The notes under the pieces: generated by a model
The model's database searches: none
What the model was told of the DNA's origin: nothing
What the model saw: the letters and a program-made list of their open reading frames with translations, nothing else
Made by a program: the position numbers and the translations under genes
NCBI RefSeq assembly: GCF_040215725.1
Contig: NZ_CP157967.1
Coordinates: forward strand, 1,674,001-1,738,000
Source: Rhizobium sp. ZPR4
GTDB taxonomy: Bacteria; Pseudomonadota; Alphaproteobacteria; Rhizobiales; Rhizobiaceae
Reading direction: 5' to 3'
DNA: 64,000 nucleotides
In this document: positions 18,368-27,081 of the stretch, in pieces
Position numbering within the stretch: position 1 is the first letter of the stretch
Layout: each line of letters begins with the position of its first letter

Positions 18368-20854
18368 TTACTGATTGGATGCGACCGGACGCACCAGCGG
18401 GGTGATGCGGCGGATCGTGACGCGTCGGTTTTCCTGTGACGGGCCGAGCGTATTCACCTTGAGATACTGCTCGCCATAGCCCTGGGTGACCAGGTTTTCG
18501 GCCGGAATGCCGTAGACATCCGTCAGCACGTTGGCGACCGATTCGGCACGGCGATCCGACAGGATCAGGTTGCTCTCGGCCGAGCCAACAGCATCCGTGT
18601 GACCTTCGATGAGGAAAGTTTCGGTCGGATCACGCTTGACGATCTTCGAGATGCCGTCGGCAACACCGCGCAGCGTGCTAGCCTGCGACATCGGAATGTC
18701 GGCACTGCCCGTCGCAAAGGTGATGGTATCGAGGTCGATACGGCGGATCTTGTCGCGGATACGAGCCGAATAACGGACTTCGTTGACCGAATAGATACGC
18801 TCGACCGGCTCGACCGGCGGCTCGCGCAGGAAGTCGTAATAGTCTGCATTGCGGTTCGATGCCGTGTCGATGATGTACTGGCTCAACGGAATGAGCAGGC
18901 GCATCGGCGGCAGGTTGTCGCCCGGATCGCGGAAGTAATCGTCATTGTCAGGACGATCTTCCAGCTCCGGCGAATAGAACAGCACATATTCACGGCCGCT
19001 GGCGTCGATGCGCGAGCGCTGGATGATGTCGCCGTAGCGATTGCGTATCGTGACGACGCGATCGCCATCGGGCTGATCGATCGTCTCGCGATAGCGGTCG
19101 CGCGGCAGCTGTTCGTAAACCGGCCGCTCGCCGCCACGAATGAAGCGCTCGCTGTCATCGTGACGAACGACATAGGTGTTGTCGACATTCACGATGGTCC
19201 GGTTGTCCTGGTTGATGATCGTCTGGACCGTCGTTCCCTGCGGCGGGGCAAAGTCCGGCCGGCGATCGATCCGGCGACCCTGCTCGCTGGTCACGGCTTC
19301 GATCTTCACCGGCGGCTGCGCCTGAGCGCCGCCTGTGACGCGCTGAGCCTCGGCGTCGGAGGTCGGCGGCTTGGTATAGGCCGGAGGCGGCTGCTGGCCG
19401 GGCGCGTTCTGTGCCTGCCCGTTCTGGCCCTGACCCTGGCCGGCCTGTCCGCGACCGCCCTGTGCTCCCGGAGCGCCGGGGTTCTGACCGTTGTTCAGGT
19501 GATCGCCCCGACGAACTGCACCCTTCTGGCTGTCGAGAACGGCACTGCCGTTTTCAACCGGCAGGATGACAGGACCGTTGGCGGAAGCCGGATTCTCGGC
19601 GATCTTCTTGCGGCGCTCCAGCTCCTGCGGCGAGACCTGCTCGGCGGGAGGCACCTGGATTTCGCCAGCCTGTTGGCCGTTGCCGTTGGCGGCGGGAGCC
19701 GTTGCACCACCCTGTGCCGGCGTCGCGGCGCCATTGACCGGCTGCTGCTTGCCGGGCTGTGGCGCCGCCTGGTTGCCGGTTTGGGCGGGCTGTCCTTGTG
19801 GCGTGCCCTGCTGGGCCGGCTGCTGCGGATTGGCGGCGGGCTGCTCGCCCTGCTGCTGGTTCTGCGGCTGTTTGCCGTGGGTCTTGTCCCCACCCTGCTT
19901 CTGCCCCTGCTGGGCGCCAGGCGCCGCCGGTGTCCCGGGCTGCGCTTCAGGCTGCCCCTGCGTTTGGGGCTGTGCCTGCGTGCCTGGCTGTGCCTTATGT
20001 CCCTGGGCTGGCTCGCCGGCAGGCGCCGGCTGCTGCTCGGCGGGCTGCTTTGCCGGAGCCTCGGTCTGACCCTGTTGCTTTGGCTTGGTGCTCTGCTCGG
20101 GCTGCGCCTGCTTTCCAGGCTGAGCCTCCTGATTTTGCTGTTCGCCCGCGGCAGGAGCCTGCTTCTCGGCCGACGCCGGCTGCTGCACCTTCGCACCAGG
20201 CTTAGCCTTTGGCTCGGGCTGCGCTTCCGTAGCAGGTTGCTGCTGCTCTACCTTTGGCTGCGGCGCTTCGGCCGGCTGCTTGGCTTCGGGCTGCTTGGCC
20301 TTCGGCTTCGGCTGCGGTGCTTCTGGCTGTGCCTCGGGAGCGGCGACCTTAGGCTGCGGTTTGGCTTCGGGCTGTGCCTGAGGCTCTTCAGCCGGTTGCT
20401 GGTGCTGCTTCTTCGGCTCGGGCGGAGCCTCCGCGGCCGGCTGCTGCTTCTGCGGCTTCGGCTGCTCTTGCTCTGCAGGCTGCTGATGCTCGGCCTTCGG
20501 CGGCTGGGCTTCCGGCTGCTGCTGCTTCGGCGCCTTCTGCTGCGGCTCACCTTCAGGTTCGGCCTGCTTCATCTGGTGCTGCTGCTCGCCGCCACCCTGA
20601 TGCTTCTGGCCCTCTCCGCCTTCGGCAGGCTTCTTGTGCTTGAGCTGCTCTTCGTCGGGCTGAGCTGCCGGCGCCTCCTGTTGGGCCACCTCGACACTTG
20701 CGTCTGCAGCAGTCGCGGCTGCGCCGACGATGCCATTGCTAAGCGGTGCGACGGGCTGTTCACGAAGTGCCGCGGCTGCTGCCGGCTCGAATGCGAGCGA
20801 TAGCGAAAGCAGTGGAAACGCGGCGCTGGCAAATAGTCTGGATCGCTTTCCCAT
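18368..20854 (-). CDS. OmpA-family protein with long Pro/Gln/Glu/Ala-rich region
   Basis: This 828-residue exported protein has a signal peptide (residues 1 to about 28). A low-complexity Gln/Pro/Ala/Glu/Lys-rich region runs from about 60 to 395 and a Gly/Gln-rich linker follows to about 490. A folded middle region of roughly 200 residues (QTIINQDNRTIVNVDNTYVV and following) precedes a C-terminal OmpA peptidoglycan-binding domain at about 708-815. The OmpA domain has GHTDAVGSAESN and LSDRRAESV, which include the residues that bind diaminopimelate in murein. It is probably a periplasmic or outer-membrane protein that spans or tethers the cell wall. The ATG at 20854 follows AGGAG. The repeat-rich DNA produces long false open frames on the other strand. 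Confidence 0.88.
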   Translation of the reverse strand: MGKRSRLFASAAFPLLSLSLAFEPAAAAALREQPVAPLSNGIVGAAATAADASVEVAQQEAPAAQPDEEQLKHKKPAEGGEGQKHQGGGEQQHQMKQAEPEGEPQQKAPKQQQPEAQPPKAEHQQPAEQEQPKPQKQQPAAEAPPEPKKQHQQPAEEPQAQPEAKPQPKVAAPEAQPEAPQPKPKAKQPEAKQPAEAPQPKVEQQQPATEAQPEPKAKPGAKVQQPASAEKQAPAAGEQQNQEAQPGKQAQPEQSTKPKQQGQTEAPAKQPAEQQPAPAGEPAQGHKAQPGTQAQPQTQGQPEAQPGTPAAPGAQQGQKQGGDKTHGKQPQNQQQGEQPAANPQQPAQQGTPQGQPAQTGNQAAPQPGKQQPVNGAATPAQGGATAPAANGNGQQAGEIQVPPAEQVSPQELERRKKIAENPASANGPVILPVENGSAVLDSQKGAVRRGDHLNNGQNPGAPGAQGGRGQAGQGQGQNGQAQNAPGQQPPPAYTKPPTSDAEAQRVTGGAQAQPPVKIEAVTSEQGRRIDRRPDFAPPQGTTVQTIINQDNRTIVNVDNTYVVRHDDSERFIRGGERPVYEQLPRDRYRETIDQPDGDRVVTIRNRYGDIIQRSRIDASGREYVLFYSPELEDRPDNDDYFRDPGDNLPPMRLLIPLSQYIIDTASNRNADYYDFLREPPVEPVERIYSVNEVRYSARIRDKIRRIDLDTITFATGSADIPMSQASTLRGVADGISKIVKRDPTETFLIEGHTDAVGSAESNLILSDRRAESVANVLTDVYGIPAENLVTQGYGEQYLKVNTLGPSQENRRVTIRRITPLVRPVASNQ

Positions 20855-21213
20855 ATGGGATCTCCTCTTGTGATCTTTGTCCGCCGAATTGCGAATCTCA
20901 GCGGGCAAGGCGATTGCCCCAAGATCCCGGCCAATTTTCGGTTCTCATGAGGCTGAATCGCGGCAAGCCGCTATATGTTCCCGCACTATTAGGTTGCCGC
21001 AATTAACCCTGGCTGAACGCAGTGGATGGTTTTCGTTCAGATTTCCCTGTGGCGTGCTTGCATCGCGCAAAGGCATGTTGCCTTCGTAATTCCAGTTGCA
21101 TTTTCCAGAAAAAAAGTACGAATATCGCCGCAAGGCGGGCCACCGGCCCGCTCCACTCGAGCCGTCTGCCAAAAACAATAATGGGCTGGCGGCCACCAAC
21201 AGAGAGGGTCAAT
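20855..21213. other. Intergenic region between divergent genes
   Basis: This 359-bp stretch separates the leftward OmpA-family gene and the rightward binding-protein gene. A 7-bp hairpin with a 3-nt loop (GCGGGCC 21135-21141, GGCCCGC 21145-21151) lies about 65 bp before the binding-protein start. The rest shows no other clear structure; both promoters must lie here. Confidence 0.5.
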
Positions 21214-21996
21214 ATGCGCATCTCCACTCGTCTTTTTGCCGCTGCATCCTTCGCCGCGATGTCGCTCGTCGCCGGTGCGGCGCTTGCCGACGGCGACACG
21301 ATCGTCTTCGGCACCGACGCGACCTACCCGCCCTTCGAATCGCTGGAAGCTGGCGGCAAGTTCGTCGGCTTCGACATCGATATAGCCAATGCGCTTTGCG
21401 ACAATATGAAAGTAAAGTGCAGCTTCGTGAATCAGGATTTCGACGGCATCATCCCGGCCCTGCAGGCCAAGAAGTTCGACGCGATCATCTCTTCCATGTC
21501 GATCACGCCGGAGCGTGAGAAGATCGTCGACTTCACCAACAAGATCTACAATACGCCGCCGGCGATCGCCGTTCCGAAGGATTCGACCATCAAGGAAGCG
21601 ACCGATGAAGCCTTGAAGGGCAAGTCGATCGGCGCCCAGTCCTCCACGACGCACGCCAATTATGCGACCGTCCATCTCAAGGACGCCGAGCTGAAGCTCT
21701 ATCCGTCGGCCGACGAATACAAACTCGATCTCGGCAACGGCCGCATCGATGCCGCCATCGACGACGTCGTCGTGCTGTCGGAATGGGTGAAGTCGGATGC
21801 CGGCAGCTGCTGCAAGATGCTCGGCACGCTGAAGATCGACCCGGTCGTCAACGGCGCCGGCGCCGGCATCGCCATCCGCAAGGGTGACGCGGCTCTCAAG
21901 GACAAGCTGAACGCCGCAATCGCCGCGATCCGCGCTGACGGCACCTACAAGAAGATTCAGGACAAGTACTTCGATTTCGACGTCTACGGCGATTGA
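21214..21996 (+). CDS. Polar amino acid ABC transporter substrate-binding protein (HisJ/lysine-arginine-ornithine type)
   Basis: This 260-residue periplasmic binding protein has a signal peptide cut near residue 25 (AALA-DGD). The mature protein follows the SBP_bac_3 pattern: FGTDATYPPFES, GFDIDIANALC, FDGIIPALQAKKFDAIISSMSITPER in adjoining pieces, and IDAAIDDVVVLSEW. These match the cationic amino acid and opine binders (HisJ, ArgT, OccT, NocT). Cysteines in the DAGSCCKML segment are as in HisJ-like proteins. It is the first gene of the importer and is followed by a hairpin that likely favours expression of this subunit over the permeases. Confidence 0.92.
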   Translation: MRISTRLFAAASFAAMSLVAGAALADGDTIVFGTDATYPPFESLEAGGKFVGFDIDIANALCDNMKVKCSFVNQDFDGIIPALQAKKFDAIISSMSITPEREKIVDFTNKIYNTPPAIAVPKDSTIKEATDEALKGKSIGAQSSTTHANYATVHLKDAELKLYPSADEYKLDLGNGRIDAAIDDVVVLSEWVKSDAGSCCKMLGTLKIDPVVNGAGAGIAIRKGDAALKDKLNAAIAAIRADGTYKKIQDKYFDFDVYGD

Positions 21997-22024
21997 TCGC
22001 CCGTCGATTCCCTGGGAAAAGACG

Positions 22025-22054
22025 ACGGCGGAAGCTTGCTCTTCCGCCGTTTTT
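22025..22054 (+). terminator. Intercistronic hairpin/partial terminator
   Basis: A perfect 10-bp stem (ACGGCGGAAG, 22025-22034, with CTTCCGCCGT, 22041-22050) is followed by a T run. It lies between the binding-protein gene and the permease genes, so it is either a leaky terminator or a 3'-end stabiliser that raises binding-protein levels. Confidence 0.8.
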
Positions 22055-22114
22055 GTTTGACAACGAGAAGAATATAAGCAGAAACGCGGCAAAAGCCGCT
22101 AGGGGAAATATGGC

Positions 22115-22918
22115 ATGAGCGGATTGTTTTCCGCCCTCGGTTCGTTTTGGACCTGGTTGACTACGATTTTTGACCCATTGTGTGGTCCGGCCGGTTTGTT
22201 CAGTGTGTTCTTCCAGAACACGATACTGGCTTGCGGCGATACCGGCTGGGGCGATGAGCTGGCCGGTGGTTTGAAGATCACCATTGCCGTCTCTGTCGCG
22301 ACGCTGCCGCTCGGGCTGGTCATCGGTTTCTTCGTCGCACTCGCGCAGCAATCGGAAGAAAAGTCGCTGCGACTTGCTGCCGGCGTATTCACGACGATTT
22401 TCCGCGGCCTGCCGGAGCTGCTGACGCTTTTCATCATCTACTACGGAATGCAGATCTTGCTGCAGTCGGTGCTCGCCAAATTCGGCTATGACGGCCCGAT
22501 CGAGATCAATGCCTTCGCCGCCGGCATGACCGCCCTGGCGATCGTCTTCTCGGCCTACTGCTCGGAAGTGCTCGTATCCGCCTTCAAGGCGATCCCCAAG
22601 GGCCAGTACGAGGCGGGCGATGCGCTTGGCTTTCATCGCGTGCGCACGATGCGGCTGATTATCCTGCCGCAACTGGTCCGCATCTCGCTGCCGAACCTTG
22701 GAAACCTCTGGATGAACCTGTTGAAGGACACGTCCTACGTCTCGATCATCGGCCTTGCCGATATCATCAGGCAGACGGGCATTGCGGTGCGCTCCACAAA
22801 GGCGCCCTTCACCTTCTATTCAATCGCTTGCCTGTTCTATCTGACGTTGGCCGTGGTTTCTTCGATCGGCCTCTTCTATCTCGATCGATGGGCCAAACGT
22901 GCGGAGGTTCGCCGATGA
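22115..22918 (+). CDS. Polar amino acid ABC transporter permease (HisQ type)
   Basis: This 267-residue inner-membrane permease has the His/Glu/Gln/Arg/opine family fold. Its N-terminal hydrophobic segments are followed by LKITIAVSVATLPLGLVIG and FRGLPELLTLFIIYYG. The ATPase-contact EAA loop is present as VSAFKAIPKGQYEAGDALG. It forms the heterodimeric channel with the next gene product. The stop overlaps the next start by ATGA, so both permeases should be made in equal amounts. Confidence 0.92.
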   Translation: MSGLFSALGSFWTWLTTIFDPLCGPAGLFSVFFQNTILACGDTGWGDELAGGLKITIAVSVATLPLGLVIGFFVALAQQSEEKSLRLAAGVFTTIFRGLPELLTLFIIYYGMQILLQSVLAKFGYDGPIEINAFAAGMTALAIVFSAYCSEVLVSAFKAIPKGQYEAGDALGFHRVRTMRLIILPQLVRISLPNLGNLWMNLLKDTSYVSIIGLADIIRQTGIAVRSTKAPFTFYSIACLFYLTLAVVSSIGLFYLDRWAKRAEVRR

Positions 22919-23745
22919 GCCATGCCGAAGTTCTGATCGCAGCGCAGCCTGCGCCGCCGAAAACAGCCAGAAAACTGTCCAAATCCGCCATTGCAGGCTA
23001 TTTCTTCCTGACGCTATGGGCCATTCTCGGCATCGCTCTCATCTCGATGGTCGTCACCGGCTGGGACCCCGACAAACTCCAGACCTATGGCCCCCGGCTC
23101 CTGCATGGCCTCTGGATCACCGTCAAGCTGGTCGCGATTTCCTTTGTGCTTGGTGCGATCCTGTCGATACCGCTCGCCTTTGCCCGCATGTCGAGCAACA
23201 GGATTCTGAGCACGCTGACCTATTGCTATGTCTACCTGTTCCGCGGCACGCCGCTGCTGGCGCAGATTTTCATGGTTTATTACGGCTTCCCGAGCTTTCG
23301 CTGGTTGTTCGAGGATATCGGCCTCTGGTGGTTCTTCAAGGACCCCTTCTATTGCGGCGTCTTCGCCATGACCTTGAACACCGCAGCCTATCAGACGGAG
23401 ATCGTCCGAGGCGCCATTCAGAGCGTGCCGAAAGGCCAGACGGAAGCCGCGAGCGCGCTTGGCATCCATACATGGATCGCCTTCCGCAAGATCATCATCC
23501 CCCAGGCGCTCATCGTGGCGCTGCGACCCTACGGCAATGAAATCATCCTGCTGATCAAGAGCTCAGCCACCGTCTCCATCATCACGGTCTACGACCTTAT
23601 GGGCGAGACCCGCTACGCATTCTCGCGCACCTACGATTACCAGATCTATCTCTGGGCGGCGATTTTCTACCTGGTAATCGTCGAGTTCATGCGCAACGGC
23701 TGGGCGCGGATGGAAGGCCGGTTGACCCGGCATCTCAAGCGCTGA
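22915..23745 (+). CDS. Polar amino acid ABC transporter permease (HisM type)
   Basis: This 276-residue permease pairs with the preceding one. It has the segments LLHGLWITVKLVAIS, YLFRGTPLLAQIFMVYYG and an EAA loop (IVRGAIQSVPKGQTEAAS). The ATG at 22915 overlaps the previous stop; codons upstream in the same frame lie inside the other permease and are not used. No ATP-binding subunit gene follows: the next gene is an Usg-like protein after a 185-bp gap. The importer must use an ATPase encoded elsewhere, which is an uncommon layout for this family. Confidence 0.92.
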   Translation: MSHAEVLIAAQPAPPKTARKLSKSAIAGYFFLTLWAILGIALISMVVTGWDPDKLQTYGPRLLHGLWITVKLVAISFVLGAILSIPLAFARMSSNRILSTLTYCYVYLFRGTPLLAQIFMVYYGFPSFRWLFEDIGLWWFFKDPFYCGVFAMTLNTAAYQTEIVRGAIQSVPKGQTEAASALGIHTWIAFRKIIIPQALIVALRPYGNEIILLIKSSATVSIITVYDLMGETRYAFSRTYDYQIYLWAAIFYLVIVEFMRNGWARMEGRLTRHLKR

Positions 23746-23930
23746 TCCTTCAAGCGCGCCGCAGAAGCGTCGCGCTTGGCAGCACTCCCATGAATCCGCT
23801 GCTAACACATTGATTTCTGTGAATAAAATTGTCTTCATGACAGTTTTGTAAAGCTTGAGTTTACCATCAGCTGTTTCCATATCTGTGTGACCATGAGTCA
23901 CGAAAAAATGGGAACGGAAAGAGAAAGCTC

Positions 23931-24197
23931 ATGCACGACGATATGCAAAAGCAGTTGCAGGGTTATGGGTTGACGACGGCGCAGATCCTCTACCGCCTGC
24001 CCGATCATCCGCAATTTCTCCAGACCTACATCTGGCAGGACTATGACCTCGCCCCGAACTTCCCGGAAATGCGCGGATTCCTGAAATTCTGGCAGGAAAC
24101 GCTAGATGGTCCGCTTCATTCCGTGCGCTATGTCCATCGCAAGCTGATTTCAGCGACCGAATGGCGAGCGGTGAAGGGTGAATTCATCCTGCACTGA
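23931..24197 (+). CDS. Usg-like family protein
   Basis: This 88-residue protein matches the Usg-like family, named after a gene found near tryptophan biosynthesis genes in alphaproteobacteria. Recognisable segments are GYGLTTAQILYRLPDHP, LQTYIWQDYDLAPNFPEM and KFWQETLDGPLHSVRY. The function is unknown. No tryptophan gene is nearby here. The start could be the ATG at 23931 or the one four codons later. It has no signal peptide or membrane segment. Confidence 0.8.
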   Translation: MHDDMQKQLQGYGLTTAQILYRLPDHPQFLQTYIWQDYDLAPNFPEMRGFLKFWQETLDGPLHSVRYVHRKLISATEWRAVKGEFILH

Positions 24198-24229
24198 GCA
24201 TCGGTCAAGTACGTGGTGCCTGGCCACGA

Positions 24230-24955
24230 TCAGACATGCGCCTCGCCATGAACGAAATCCCCATCATCCGGCCCGCGGTGGAGCGTGCCGTAGACAATCG
24301 CGGCATAAAAGGCTGCAACGAGGATGATGACAATGAAGCCGGGCATCGGTCCGAGGGCCGCATTGTCGGCAATATAACCCCATGAATGTGCCTGCTCCTG
24401 CGCCAGCCCGTCCGTCTGCAGCCTCGGCGTCGAAATCTTCAGAATCCACGCCAGCAGCAGGATCGCATACATCCAGCAATAATTGCGCCGCAGCCGCCGC
24501 TGCATCGCTTCGGCATGGCTCAGCAATAGCCGCGGCGACCGCAGGCTGGATGCGATCGGCAATGTCCAGTCCGAGTTGAGCTCAGCTTGCGGTGCCAGAA
24601 TCTGCGCAAAATAGTACCGCTCAAGCTGCCGCACCCGCGAACGGTAGACGTCGAAGAAGCGGTATCGCCGTGCCTCGATCATCAGCAACAGCGTGATCAG
24701 CATCATCCCGAACAGAAGCACGCCGTGATGCGACGATGGCGTCGACAGCGATACGGACAGCAGAGCCGCGACCACCGTGATCGCCCAGTTTGACGTCCGG
24801 TCGATGCGGTCACGCCAGCTGGTCATTCTCGCCAGTTCACCTCGATAATAATGGGTCAATGTGTTGGTGACTTCTGCCGACGTCGCCGGCAAGGCGGGAC
24901 GCGCACGCTCCACCGCGCCGCCTGCTTGGTTCGGCGCGGTCAATTCGGTATCCAT
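24230..24955 (-). CDS. DUF2270 membrane protein
   Basis: This 241-residue protein resembles the DUF2270 family. A hydrophilic N-terminus leads to the landmark HYYRGELARMTSWRDRIDRTSNWA. Two hydrophobic segments follow, then RYRFFDVYRSRVRQLERYYFAQIL and two C-terminal membrane segments, giving about four transmembrane helices. The function is unknown. The ATG at 24955 has a GGGAGG ribosome site about 7 bp upstream, which decides it over an ATG five codons further out. Confidence 0.75.
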   Translation of the reverse strand: MDTELTAPNQAGGAVERARPALPATSAEVTNTLTHYYRGELARMTSWRDRIDRTSNWAITVVAALLSVSLSTPSSHHGVLLFGMMLITLLLMIEARRYRFFDVYRSRVRQLERYYFAQILAPQAELNSDWTLPIASSLRSPRLLLSHAEAMQRRLRRNYCWMYAILLLAWILKISTPRLQTDGLAQEQAHSWGYIADNAALGPMPGFIVIILVAAFYAAIVYGTLHRGPDDGDFVHGEAHV

Positions 24956-25104
24956 TGTCGTTCCTCCCATATTTATTGTTCTATCCGGACAGCGACCCCC
25001 AGCTCGCCTTTGCCGAAAGCGGTATTCTGCGCCTGTGCGGCAAGCATTGCAAAAGCTGAGCAAGCGTCTTAATGCCTGCGTGACAAAAGGAAGGGCCTGT
25101 AACT

Positions 25105-25929
25105 ATGGCAAAGAAGAAGATCGACGAAGACGCGCTGGCGGAAGCCTATAACCACGCATTGGCGCTGGAGAAGGCGGGCGATATCGACGCGGCGGTTCAG
25201 GCCTATGAGAAGGTGCTGGCCCTCGATCCGGAAGACCATGGTGGCGCAGCCGTTCGCATCGCCTCCATGGGTCGCGGCGAGACCCCGGTCAAGGCGCCGG
25301 ACGCCTATGTCGAGACCCTGTTCGACCAGCATGCCGAGGTTTTCGAGGACGTGCTGGTGGAGCAGCTCGGCTACCATGTGCCGGTGCTCGTTCGCCAGCG
25401 TCTGCAGGCGCTCGGCCTCGGCCCCTTCAAGCGCATGCTCGATCTTGGCTGCGGCACGGGCCTTACTGGCGGCACGCTGCGCGATATCGTCGAGGATATC
25501 ACCGGCATCGACATTTCCGAAAACATGGTCGAAGTCGCCCATGAAAAGGACATCTACGAGACACTCTTCGTCGCCGAAGTCGAGGATTTCCTCGACGATA
25601 ATGACGAAGACGCCTTCGATCTGATCACCGCAACCGATGTCCTACCCTATCTCGGCGCGCTGGAACCGCTGTTTTTCGGCGCGGCTGAAAACATGACACC
25701 GGGCGGTCTCTTCATCTTCTCCTCCGAAACCCTGCCGGATGCGACCATGACCGGACGCCCCTATATGGTCGGCGCGCATCAGCGCTTCGCCCATTCCGAA
25801 GCCTATGTGCGCGAACGGCTGAAAGCGACCGGCTTCGAACTCATCGAAATCACCGATATCAACGTCCGCATGGAAGACGGCCAGCCGACACCAGGCCACC
25901 TGGTCATTGCGCGCCTGCTCGCCGACTAA
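25105..25929 (+). CDS. TPR-containing class I SAM-dependent methyltransferase
   Basis: This 274-residue protein joins one TPR unit (about residues 10-44, AEAYNHALALEKAGDIDAA then YEKVLALDPED) to a Rossmann methyltransferase domain. The SAM-binding motif I is DLGCGTG at 113-119, and the acidic end of strand beta2 is in ITGIDISENM. The motif IV region reads FDLITATDVLPYLG. The architecture is common in alphaproteobacteria, where it is annotated as a methyltransferase with unknown acceptor. The ATG at 25105 is 149 bp from the divergent DUF2270 gene. Confidence 0.85.
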   Translation: MAKKKIDEDALAEAYNHALALEKAGDIDAAVQAYEKVLALDPEDHGGAAVRIASMGRGETPVKAPDAYVETLFDQHAEVFEDVLVEQLGYHVPVLVRQRLQALGLGPFKRMLDLGCGTGLTGGTLRDIVEDITGIDISENMVEVAHEKDIYETLFVAEVEDFLDDNDEDAFDLITATDVLPYLGALEPLFFGAAENMTPGGLFIFSSETLPDATMTGRPYMVGAHQRFAHSEAYVRERLKATGFELIEITDINVRMEDGQPTPGHLVIARLLAD

Positions 25930-25944
25930 GACGACCGAAGCAGA

Positions 25945-25968
25945 ATAGTTATCCGTTTGGATAACTAT
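25945..25968. promoter_or_regulatory. Operator-like dyad 1 upstream of gst-arsR-AHSA1
   Basis: A perfect inverted repeat with 10-bp arms (ATAGTTATCC, 25945-25954, and GGATAACTAT, 25959-25968) surrounds a GTTT centre. It shares 18 of 24 positions with the next dyad, exactly 50 bp downstream. It has no T tract, so it is unlikely to be only a terminator of the methyltransferase gene. Confidence 0.6.
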
Positions 25969-25988
25969 TTCCTTGCGCGATGATCGCC

Positions 25989-26024
25989 GAGCTGATACTT
26001 AGCCATTCAGATAAGTATCAGCTC
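25989..26024. promoter_or_regulatory. Operator-like dyad 2 upstream of gst-arsR-AHSA1
   Basis: Perfect 13-bp arms (GAGCTGATACTTA, 25989-26001, and TAAGTATCAGCTC, 26012-26024) surround a 10-bp centre, 27 bp before the gst start. Its core 25995-26018 matches dyad 1. ArsR-family operators are AT-rich dyads of this kind, so self-regulation by the ArsR protein at 26737 is the leading idea. Confidence 0.6.
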
Positions 26025-26051
26025 GAACCTTGATTTCGGAAAGGTCGTCGC

Positions 26052-26744
26052 ATGTCCCTTATTCTCTATCAGCATCCGCTCGCCTCGTTCTGCCATAAGG
26101 TCCTGATGGCGCTCTATGAAAACGGGACGCCCTTCGAAAGCCGGATCATCGATCTCGGCAATGCGGAATCGCGCGCCTCGCTGGTGCGCCTCTGGCCGCT
26201 CGCCAAGTTTCCGGTCCTGCGCGATGAAACCCTCGACAGCACCGTGCCCGAGACCAGCATCATCATCGAATATCTCGATCGGCATTATCCGGGAGCAAAA
26301 CCGCTCCTGCCGATCGATCCGTCCGATGCCCTATGTGTGCGGCTTTGGGACCGCTTCTTCGATCTTTATGTGCAGGAGCCGATGCAAGCGATCGTCGCGG
26401 ATGTACGCCGGGCTGAGAAGGACCAGAGCCCTCAAGGCGTGTCCGCAGCCCAGACCATGCTGCGCACCGCCTATGGAATGATCGAAAGGCAGCTGGACAG
26501 GAAAATCTGGATCACCGGAGACAATCTGACCATGGCCGATTGCGCCGCAGCGCCGGCTCTATTCTATGCCGAAACCCTGGTTCCCTTTAGCGAAGAACAT
26601 GGCCGGCTGAAGGCTTACTATCAGCGTCTCCTCGATCGCCCGTCCTTCGCACGCGTTCTGAAGGAAGCCATGCCCTATTTCCATTTTTATCCCTACAGCG
26701 AGAAACTGCCGGCGCAGTTCCGGCCGGAAAAGCCGAATGCTTGA
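26052..26744 (+). CDS. Glutathione S-transferase family protein
   Basis: This 230-residue protein has the two-domain GST form. The thioredoxin-like N-terminal domain starts SLILYQHPLASFCHKVLMAL, so a Ser or Cys near residues 12-14 could be catalytic. The glutathione-binding loop has FPVLRD followed by PETSIIIEYLD, where Thr-Ser replaces the common Glu-Ser. The all-helical C-terminal domain contains ITGDNLTMADCAAAPALFY. It probably conjugates or reduces an electrophile, substrate unknown. The last 8 bp overlap the start of the ArsR-type regulator, and two dyads precede it. Confidence 0.9.
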   Translation: MSLILYQHPLASFCHKVLMALYENGTPFESRIIDLGNAESRASLVRLWPLAKFPVLRDETLDSTVPETSIIIEYLDRHYPGAKPLLPIDPSDALCVRLWDRFFDLYVQEPMQAIVADVRRAEKDQSPQGVSAAQTMLRTAYGMIERQLDRKIWITGDNLTMADCAAAPALFYAETLVPFSEEHGRLKAYYQRLLDRPSFARVLKEAMPYFHFYPYSEKLPAQFRPEKPNA

Positions 26745-27081
26745 GGAAACACTGGCGCTCGACCGCATGTTCCAGGCCCTTTCCGACCAGAGCCGGCGCG
26801 GCATGATCGACCGGCTCGGACGCGGACCTGCCTCCGTCACTGAACTGGCACAGCCGCTGGATATGGCGCTGCCGACAGTGATGAAACATCTGCAAGTGCT
26901 TGAGACGAGCGGACTGGTGCTGTCGGAAAAGGCCGGTCGAGTGCGGACCTATCACTTGCGCAAGGAGGCGCTGGCATCCGTTGAACGATGGATTGCCGAA
27001 CGCAAGGCGTCCTGGAATCAGGCCTTCGACCGCCTGGATCTCTTTCTTGCGGATACATCCACGGAGATGGCAGACGAATGA
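26737..27081 (+). CDS. ArsR/SmtB-family winged-helix regulator
   Basis: This 114-residue regulator has the ArsR winged helix: FQALSDQSRRGMIDRLGRGPASVTELAQPL, recognition helix ALPTVMKHLQVLETSGLV, and the wing GRVRTYHLRKEAL. There is no ELCVC-type metal-binding motif, so it is not a metal sensor of the classical kind. It belongs to the subgroup whose genes precede AHSA1/SRPBCC genes. It overlaps gst by 8 bp and the AHSA1 gene by ATGA, so the three are tightly coupled. It may bind the two dyads before gst. Confidence 0.9.
   Translation: MLEETLALDRMFQALSDQSRRGMIDRLGRGPASVTELAQPLDMALPTVMKHLQVLETSGLVLSEKAGRVRTYHLRKEALASVERWIAERKASWNQAFDRLDLFLADTSTEMADE

Noticed and set aside
18599..20803. 734-residue Leu/Arg-rich open frame opposite the OmpA-family gene
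   Set aside because: It arises from the reverse complement of Gln/Pro/Ala-rich codons and shows no real family pattern or signal.
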